This document shows, in pieces, positions 59,415-64,000 of a stretch of 64,000 nt of DNA. The DNA comes from DATJGR01 sp963812255. GTDB taxonomy: Bacteria; Pseudomonadota; Gammaproteobacteria; Pseudomonadales; Azotimanducaceae. The position numbers and the translations under genes are program-made. The notes beneath the pieces were generated by a model that saw only the letters and a program-made list of their open reading frames with translations, made no database searches and was not told the DNA's origin. The DNA lies in assembly GCA_963812255.1 (NCBI GenBank), contig CAWEUM010000003.1, forward strand, positions 1,116,001 through 1,180,000. The letters are read 5' to 3'. Numbering within the stretch: the stretch's first letter is position 1; the number at the start of each line of letters is the position of its first letter.

Positions 59415-59448
59415 AATGGTAGCTACGGGTGGACTTGAACCACCGACC
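59415..59448. repeat. 34-bp tRNA-Met 3' end (putative att site, right)
   Basis: This is the part of the intact tRNA-Met gene that is repeated exactly at 45271-45304. It spans AA + CCA + acceptor + T-arm. Integrases commonly use this part of tRNA genes so that the gene is rebuilt on insertion. The distance between copies is 14,144 bases. Confidence 0.85.
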
Positions 59449-59493
59449 CCAGGATTATGAATCCTGTGCTCTAACCAGCTGAGCTACGTAGCC
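59417..59493 (-). tRNA. tRNA-Met (CAT)
   Basis: 77 bases on the minus strand: GGCTACGTAGCTCAGCTGGT at the 5' end, anticodon arm with CAT in GGATTCATAATCC, variable loop and T-arm GGTTCAAGTCC, and encoded CCA. The 5' GGCTACG pairs with CGTAGCT (one G-U). G at position 1 with this acceptor suggests elongator tRNA-Met; a CAT anticodon could also be modified to read AUA (Ile2), but the body fits Met. It lies downstream of ychF, a placing shared with Pseudomonas. Confidence 0.95.
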
Positions 59494-59560
59494 ACTGAAG
59501 GGCTGCGGATTTTCCGAACATGGTTCATCCATGTCAAGGCAACGGCGGCGCGGATGTACC

Positions 59561-60655
59561 TCAGACGTTGAACCTGAAATGCACTACGTCTCCGTCGGCA
59601 ACGAGGTATTCCTTACCTTCGAGCCGCCACTTTCCCGCGTCCTTCGCGCCCTGTTCACCGTTGTATGCAATGAAGTCGTCATAGCCGATGACCTCCGCGC
59701 GGATGAAGCCCTTCTCGAAGTCGGTGTGAATCACGCGCGCAGCTTGCGGCGCCCGGGTGCCGATCTGAATCGTCCACGCGCGTGCCTCTTTCGGCCCAGC
59801 AGTGAAATACGTCTGTAGCCGCAGCAGCTCATACCCGGCTCGAATCACCCGATTCAATCCGGGTTCCGACATCCCCAGGTCCGCGAGAAACTCCGTGCGG
59901 GCAGCGTCGTCGAGCTCAGCAATTTCGGCTTCCAGCTTGTTGCAGATCGGAACGACCAAGGTGCCCTGTTCGGCAGCGATGCGGTTGACCTCATCGAGCA
60001 GCGGATTGTCCTCGAAACCGTTCTCATCGACGTTGGCGATATACATCACTGGCTTGGAGGTAATCAGGTGCAGATCTCGCAGCCGGACGGAATCGTTAGG
60101 GCCCAGTCCCAGTGCGCGCACTGGACGAGCTTCGTTGAGCGCACCGCGGACATGCTCGAGCAGCGCAACCAGCACCTTGGCGTCCTTGTCACCCGCGTTC
60201 GCCGTGCGGCGGCTGCGGTCGTACACACGCTCCACAGTTTCCAGATCAGCCAGCGCGAGTTCCGTATCGATCACTTCGATGTCGTCTCGGGGCGACACGC
60301 GGTCGGCGACATGCACCACGTTGTCGTCGACAAAACAGCGCACCACGTGCGCAACCGCATCGGTCTCGCGGATGTGTGCGAGAAACTGATTGCCCAGACC
60401 TTCACCTTTCGATGCGCCGGCCACCAGCCCCGCAATGTCGACGAACTCCATCGTCGTCGGAATCACCTTCTGTGGTTTGACGATCCCACTGATCCGATCG
60501 AGACGCGGATCCGGGACCGGAACGATGCCCGTATTCGGCTCGATCGTGCAGAACGGAAAGTTCTCCGCATCGATGCCCGCTTTGGTGAGCGCGTTGAACA
60601 ACGTCGACTTACCCACGTTGGGTAGCCCGACGATTCCGCAATTGAAGCCCATCAA
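59561..60655 (-). CDS. ychF: Redox-regulated ATPase/GTPase YchF
   Basis: A 364-residue Obg-family P-loop protein that hydrolyses ATP and binds ribosomes. Walker A is GLPNVGKST at residues 9-17, G2/G3 PFCTIEPNTGIVPVPD and FVDIAGLVAGASKGEGLGN, with NVDENG in place of the NKxD guanine motif, as usual for YchF. The TGS domain ends with IRAEVIGYDDFIAYNGEQGA. The start is the second or first M of MMGFNCG; it overlaps the pth stop by four bases. It is the last gene of the prs-rplY-pth-ychF run. Confidence 0.97.
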   Translation of the reverse strand: MMGFNCGIVGLPNVGKSTLFNALTKAGIDAENFPFCTIEPNTGIVPVPDPRLDRISGIVKPQKVIPTTMEFVDIAGLVAGASKGEGLGNQFLAHIRETDAVAHVVRCFVDDNVVHVADRVSPRDDIEVIDTELALADLETVERVYDRSRRTANAGDKDAKVLVALLEHVRGALNEARPVRALGLGPNDSVRLRDLHLITSKPVMYIANVDENGFEDNPLLDEVNRIAAEQGTLVVPICNKLEAEIAELDDAARTEFLADLGMSEPGLNRVIRAGYELLRLQTYFTAGPKEARAWTIQIGTRAPQAARVIHTDFEKGFIRAEVIGYDDFIAYNGEQGAKDAGKWRLEGKEYLVADGDVVHFRFNV

Positions 60656-61248
60656 TCGTCCCCGATGTCAGATGTATGCAGGACGTTCATGGCTTTCAGA
60701 AACTCACCTGCACAGATCAATTCCAAGACCTCGTCCGGTAGCTCCATCGCGCGCCGAACCTTGTCGCGATCGTCGCGATGCATCTTAGCGCCCGTGAGAT
60801 AACCGGTGACCCGATCCTTCGCACCGGGATGGCCAACGCCGACACGCAATCGCACGAAACCGGTGTCGTTTCCCAACGATGCAATGATGGCGCGCAGGCC
60901 GTTGTGACCGTTGTGTCCGCCACCTTGCTTCAACCGCACCACACCAGGCTCGAACGCCATCTCGTCGTGAATCACCAGAATTTCGGCCGGCGTGAATTTG
61001 AAGAATGTCGCAACCGCGCCAACCGACTCGCCGCTCGCGTTCATGTAGGTGCCGGGAATCAACAATCGAACGTCGTGACCCGTGATCGACCCACGTCCCA
61101 GGCGCCCCTTAAATCGGGATTCCGCCTTCAGCGCGATGCGGAATCGCTCCGCAAACGCCTCTACAGATTCCGAGCCGACGTTGTGCGGTGTGCCGTCGTA
61201 TCGCGGACCCGGATTGCCCAGGCCCACGATCAGACGTATGGCGGCCAC
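60652..61248 (-). CDS. pth: Peptidyl-tRNA hydrolase
   Basis: Pth recycles peptidyl-tRNA that drops off the ribosome. The 198-residue protein opens with RLIVGLGNPGPRYDGTPHNV with the catalytic His at residue 22; NASGESVGAVATFFKF, ILVIHDEMAFEPGVVRLKQG (Asp) and GGHNGHNGLRAIIASLGNDT follow, all family signatures. It is 2 bases downstream of rplY and overlaps ychF by four bases (ATGA), so the three are one translational unit. Confidence 0.97.
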   Translation of the reverse strand: MAAIRLIVGLGNPGPRYDGTPHNVGSESVEAFAERFRIALKAESRFKGRLGRGSITGHDVRLLIPGTYMNASGESVGAVATFFKFTPAEILVIHDEMAFEPGVVRLKQGGGHNGHNGLRAIIASLGNDTGFVRLRVGVGHPGAKDRVTGYLTGAKMHRDDRDKVRRAMELPDEVLELICAGEFLKAMNVLHTSDIGDD

Positions 61249-61250
61249 GC

Positions 61251-61952
61251 TCAGTCTTTGTCGGCGTCGGATTCGTCACCTTCGGCTTTCACGTCGGACG
61301 GTACCTCCGGAGCCGTTTCACCAGCCGCTTCCATCTCGTCCACTTCGGCCGCAAGGGTCGACGCGTGCACACTGACAACCGCGAGGTCTTGTTCCTCGCG
61401 CTCGTCGGCGGACAGTCCTTCCAGTGCCTCGAGCACAACGCCTTCCGGCAGCTTCAAGTCCGAGAGATGCAGGATGTCGCCAAGCTTCAGGGATGCCACA
61501 TCGACCGGGATGAATTCCGGAAGATCCTTCGGCAAACACGTCACGTCGACTTCGATGATGTGGTGCGTGATCAAGCCTTTCTGGTCTTTGACGCCGATAC
61601 ACTCTTCTTCGTTGATGAAGTGCAGCGGGATCTCTACGGTAATCTCTTCACCCGCAACGATGCGCTGGAAATCGATGTGCATCGGTTTGTTCGTTGCCGG
61701 ATGACGCTGCATGTCGCGCGCAAGCACCTGACTGCGTTCAGCGCCGAACTTCAAAGCGAGAATCTGCGAGAAAAAGGTATCCGACTGGATCGCCTTCGAG
61801 AGATCGTTTTCGATCAACGAGATGTTCACTGGCGCCTCACCGCCTCCATAGACGATGCCTGGCACCATCGCCGCGTTGCGACGCAGGCGGCGGCTCGCAC
61901 CTTTCCCGACGTCAGCACGCGCTTCCGCAACCAATTCAATCTGCTGTGACAT
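61251..61952 (-). CDS. rplY: 50S ribosomal protein L25/CTC family
   Basis: The long CTC form of L25 (233 residues): the N-terminal L25 domain binds 5S rRNA (IELVAEARADVGKGASRRLR, AAMVPGIVYGGGEAPVNISL, VLARDMQRHPATNKPMHIDF), followed by the CTC beta domain (PLHFINEEECIGVKDQKGLI) and an acidic C-terminal tail. It is the first of the coupled genes rplY-pth-ychF and lies 119 bases after prs. Confidence 0.96.
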   Translation of the reverse strand: MSQQIELVAEARADVGKGASRRLRRNAAMVPGIVYGGGEAPVNISLIENDLSKAIQSDTFFSQILALKFGAERSQVLARDMQRHPATNKPMHIDFQRIVAGEEITVEIPLHFINEEECIGVKDQKGLITHHIIEVDVTCLPKDLPEFIPVDVASLKLGDILHLSDLKLPEGVVLEALEGLSADEREEQDLAVVSVHASTLAAEVDEMEAAGETAPEVPSDVKAEGDESDADKD

Positions 61953-62071
61953 GGCGGTCTCCTAGATTGTCACGTTCAATCGCGCATCGGGTCCGCGACC
62001 AGAACCCGTACGCACCCATTAGTAGAAGTGCTCGAAACTCTTTTCGTACGCCTATCGAAACTCTTGAAAGC

Positions 62072-63016
62072 CTACCGAAACATCGCGCTGACCGACTCTT
62101 CATTGCTGACGCGGCGAATTGCTTCGGCCAGCAGCCGGTCGAGACTCAATTGTTTGATCCTAGTGCACGCCATCGCTTGGGGGCTGAGCGGAATGGTGTC
62201 GGTGACGAACAGCGCATCGAGCGCAGAATCGTCAATTCGCGCAATCGCCGGTCCGGACAACACCGCGTGGGTAATGTAGGCGACCACGCCCGAGGCACCA
62301 CGATCCTTCAGCGCTGCCGCAGCCTGGCACAGTGTGCCGGCCGTATCGACGATATCGTCGACGATGATCGCCGTGCGCCCCTCGACGTCGCCGATGATGT
62401 TCATCACTTCCGATTCGTTGGCGACCGAACGGCGCTTGTCGATGATCGCAAGATCGGTGTCGTTGATGCGCTTGGCGATGGCGCGGGCACGCACCACACC
62501 GCCGACGTCGGGAGAAATCACCATCGGATTCGGATAGCGCGCTGCCAGTGCGTGATCAATCAGCAGCGGTGAGGCGTACACGTTGTCCACCGGCACGTTG
62601 AAGAAACCCTGAATCTGGTCGGCATGCAGATCGACCGTCAGCACACGATTGACCCCGGCCACCGCCAGCATATCGGCGACAACCTTCGCGCTGATCGGGA
62701 CCCGCGCGGAACGCGGACGACGATCCTGGCGCGCGTAACCGAAGTACGGCATCACCGCGGTGATCCGGCTAGCCGATGCGCGTTTGATTGCATCGGCCAT
62801 CACCATCAGTTCCATGAGGTTGTCGTTGGTTGGCGCGCACGTCGACTGCAGCATGAATACGTCGGCGCCCCGAACGTTTTCGTGGATCTCGACGCGTACC
62901 TCGCCGTCGCTGAACCGATCGACCTCGGCCGAGCCGAGGTCGATCCGCAATTGATGCGCGACACGATTCGCGAGTTCGGGATGCGAATTGCCGGCAAATA
63001 CGATCAGATGGGCCAA
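62072..63016 (-). CDS. prs: Ribose-phosphate pyrophosphokinase
   Basis: Makes PRPP from ribose-5-phosphate and ATP. The 314-residue protein has the start LIVFAGNSHPELANRVAHQL, the flexible ATP loop VMPYFGYARQDRRPRSARVP, the metal motif VLTVDLHADQIQGFFNVPVD and the PRPP loop IIVDDIVDTAGTLCQAAAAL. It is of class I with the length of the E. coli enzyme (315). It lies just downstream of tRNA-Gln, the usual place in gammaproteobacteria. Confidence 0.98.
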   Translation of the reverse strand: MAHLIVFAGNSHPELANRVAHQLRIDLGSAEVDRFSDGEVRVEIHENVRGADVFMLQSTCAPTNDNLMELMVMADAIKRASASRITAVMPYFGYARQDRRPRSARVPISAKVVADMLAVAGVNRVLTVDLHADQIQGFFNVPVDNVYASPLLIDHALAARYPNPMVISPDVGGVVRARAIAKRINDTDLAIIDKRRSVANESEVMNIIGDVEGRTAIIVDDIVDTAGTLCQAAAALKDRGASGVVAYITHAVLSGPAIARIDDSALDALFVTDTIPLSPQAMACTRIKQLSLDRLLAEAIRRVSNEESVSAMFR

Positions 63017-63078
63017 CTGTCCTCACTCACACTGGTCACGATGACCAAACGCCTGGGTCGCTCGTCCACGGTCCACAA

Positions 63079-63152
63079 TGGCTGGGGCGCTAGGATTTGA
63101 ACCTAGGATGGCGGGATCAAAACCCGCTGCCTTACCGCTTGGCTACGCCCCA
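63079..63152 (-). tRNA. tRNA-Gln (TTG)
   Basis: 74 bases on the minus strand, starting TGGGGCGTAGCCAAGCGGTA and ending CGCCCCAGCCA, with anticodon TTG in GGGTTTTGATCCC and T-arm CTAGGTTCAAATCCTAG. U1-A72 is the weak first pair typical of tRNA-Gln. CCA is encoded. It lies between lolB and prs. In Pseudomonas and relatives ispE is found between lolB and this tRNA; here it is not. Confidence 0.95.
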
Positions 63153-63231
63153 AGTAGTGGACTCGACGAAGATTTGTGGCTGCGCGGGCGCATGCCCCGA
63201 TTCGCGGAAGGGCGGTATTTTGATGATCGGT

Positions 63232-63900
63232 CTACGGGGTGTCAAACGCGTTCTGGGCACCGAACGACCACTGCGCCGGCAGCAACGTGACCTTCACGTT
63301 GCCCCGCACGGCAACGATACGTGACGGAAATCGCCGGCCCGCATCGAACGTGCGGGGGTCCGAGAATTCCAGATGCCACGACAATTGATCCAGTGTCGTC
63401 AGTTCGCCGGACGCGGAGAACCCCGTCGCCTCTATCGGATACTGCGTCGCCGGCTCGCCCCGAATCCAGTGGGTCAGCGCCGCGACTGGCAGTGCGAAGC
63501 CGAGCCAGCGCCGCATCGCCGTGTCGATGTCGGACTCGTGGTAAACCTCGCCTTTCGCCGTGTAGACCGTGACGTCCGCGGCCTTTCCGATGGATGCCTT
63601 TCCCACATGTGAAAGCGCAACCAGGCGGCTGTGGCCCTGGCCGATCGGTCCCCACAGATCGATCTCGTCGCGATCGTTCGCATGCTGCCACAGGAAACTG
63701 GCGGAGAAGCCATCGTCAGCCTGGCGGACCGCAAGACGTCCCTTGACGGCAAATCCACCCACGTCCGGAATCGACATCGAAGGCCCGCCGCGCAGTAGCG
63801 AACAGCCACCGAACGTGACCAGCGCCACGCCGAAAAATGCGAAGCGTCGACACCTGGTTGAAAACGCTTTTAGAAATAACGGGTTAGCCACTTGTTGCAT
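63232..63900 (-). CDS. lolB: Outer-membrane lipoprotein LolB
   Basis: LolB accepts lipoproteins from LolA and inserts them in the outer membrane. The 222-residue precursor has a lipoprotein signal with lipobox FGGC (Cys33), then FAVKGRLAVRQADDGFSASF, LWQHANDRDEIDLWGPIGQG, TAMRRWLGFALPVAALTHWI and RGEPATQYP, which match the LolB blocks. The frame could start slightly later than the first Met. It is divergent from hemA, the conserved arrangement. It ends 79 bases before tRNA-Gln. Confidence 0.92.
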   Translation of the reverse strand: MQQVANPLFLKAFSTRCRRFAFFGVALVTFGGCSLLRGGPSMSIPDVGGFAVKGRLAVRQADDGFSASFLWQHANDRDEIDLWGPIGQGHSRLVALSHVGKASIGKAADVTVYTAKGEVYHESDIDTAMRRWLGFALPVAALTHWIRGEPATQYPIEATGFSASGELTTLDQLSWHLEFSDPRTFDAGRRFPSRIVAVRGNVKVTLLPAQWSFGAQNAFDTP

Positions 63901-63956
63901 CTAAACTCCAGGCTCGGCTTTGATATGATGTCGCGGCCACATCTGATTAACCGCTG

Positions 63957-64000
63957 ATGGCGATTCTCGCGTACGGCCTGAACTTTCGCACTGCACCGAT
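63957..64000 (+). CDS. hemA: Glutamyl-tRNA reductase HemA, start only (cut by window edge)
   Basis: The ATG at 63957 opens MAILAYGLNFRTAP, the start of glutamyl-tRNA reductase, which makes glutamate-1-semialdehyde for heme. Only 14 codons are in the window. The position divergent from lolB with 56 bases between supports the call. The spacer includes TATGAT at 63924-63929, a possible -10 element for hemA, with no good -35. Confidence 0.88.
   Translation, partial: MAILAYGLNFRTAP

Noticed and set aside
1..64000. CRISPR arrays, rRNA genes, riboswitches, phage structural genes
   Set aside because: No regularly spaced repeats, rRNA sequence, or known riboswitch cores were recognised, and no capsid, terminase or tail proteins were seen.

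Overview
The window looks like chromosomal DNA of a GC-rich gammaproteobacterium. Three things point there: the cmoA-cmoB pair divergent from ppk, the hemA / lolB / tRNA-Gln / prs / rplY / pth / ychF / tRNA-Met block at the right end (this gene order is typical of Pseudomonas-like gammaproteobacteria), and a near-perfect LexA box of the gammaproteobacterial type. I cannot name the genus. The many lipid and aldehyde enzymes (wax ester synthase/DGAT, acyl-CoA dehydrogenase, CALDH-type aldehyde dehydrogenase, phytanoyl-CoA dioxygenase family, myo-inositol phosphate synthase) suggest an environmental organism with lipid storage or degradation.

Region 1 (1-12.9 kb) is ordinary core and lipid metabolism: ppk (5' end only), cmoAB, ino1, acyl-CoA dehydrogenase, an Smr nuclease, a PhyH-like oxygenase, an MFS permease, an aldehyde dehydrogenase, VOC and HAD proteins, WS/DGAT, and an SplB-like radical SAM protein whose promoter overlaps a LexA box. 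Region 2 (12.9-13.4 kb) is an intergenic block packed with palindromic repeats. Region 3 (13.4-36.1 kb) holds dense, often translationally coupled operons: a D-aminoacylase-like amidohydrolase; a retropepsin / transglutaminase-7TM / RimK-like ATP-grasp module; an M28 peptidase; a VOC + CbbQ-type AAA + NorD-type VWA module; SPFH/NfeD; and an M48 / YiiX-like / ATP-grasp module. The window therefore carries two independent ligase-plus-protease cassettes.

Region 4 (36.1-45.3 kb) is a patchy zone: an uncharacterised gene, an 11-G tract, a beta-helix-like membrane protein, fused remnants of a PEP-utilising enzyme and a MarC transporter, a CarS-like membrane protein, a metallophosphoesterase, an M3 peptidase remnant, then an MFS permease with a sugar-lactone oxidase. 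Region 5 (45.27-59.45 kb) is bounded by a 34-bp direct repeat equal to the 3' end of tRNA-Met, so it reads as a decayed 14-kb genomic island. It begins with a run of truncated genes (DUF2955-like, TetR-like, TauD-like, glutamate-synthase-like, Ogt). It continues with secreted proteins of unknown function, IS6 and protein-kinase remnants, a winged-helix/AAA regulator, an hsdR stub, an intact TauE permease, and an IS110-family element nested in an IS3 remnant that itself cut a second winged-helix gene. No integrase was seen. Region 6 (59.4-64 kb) is the conserved translation/nucleotide block ending in lolB and the divergent start of hemA.

All calls come from reading the sequence and supplied translations; no database search was run, and family names rest on motif recognition.
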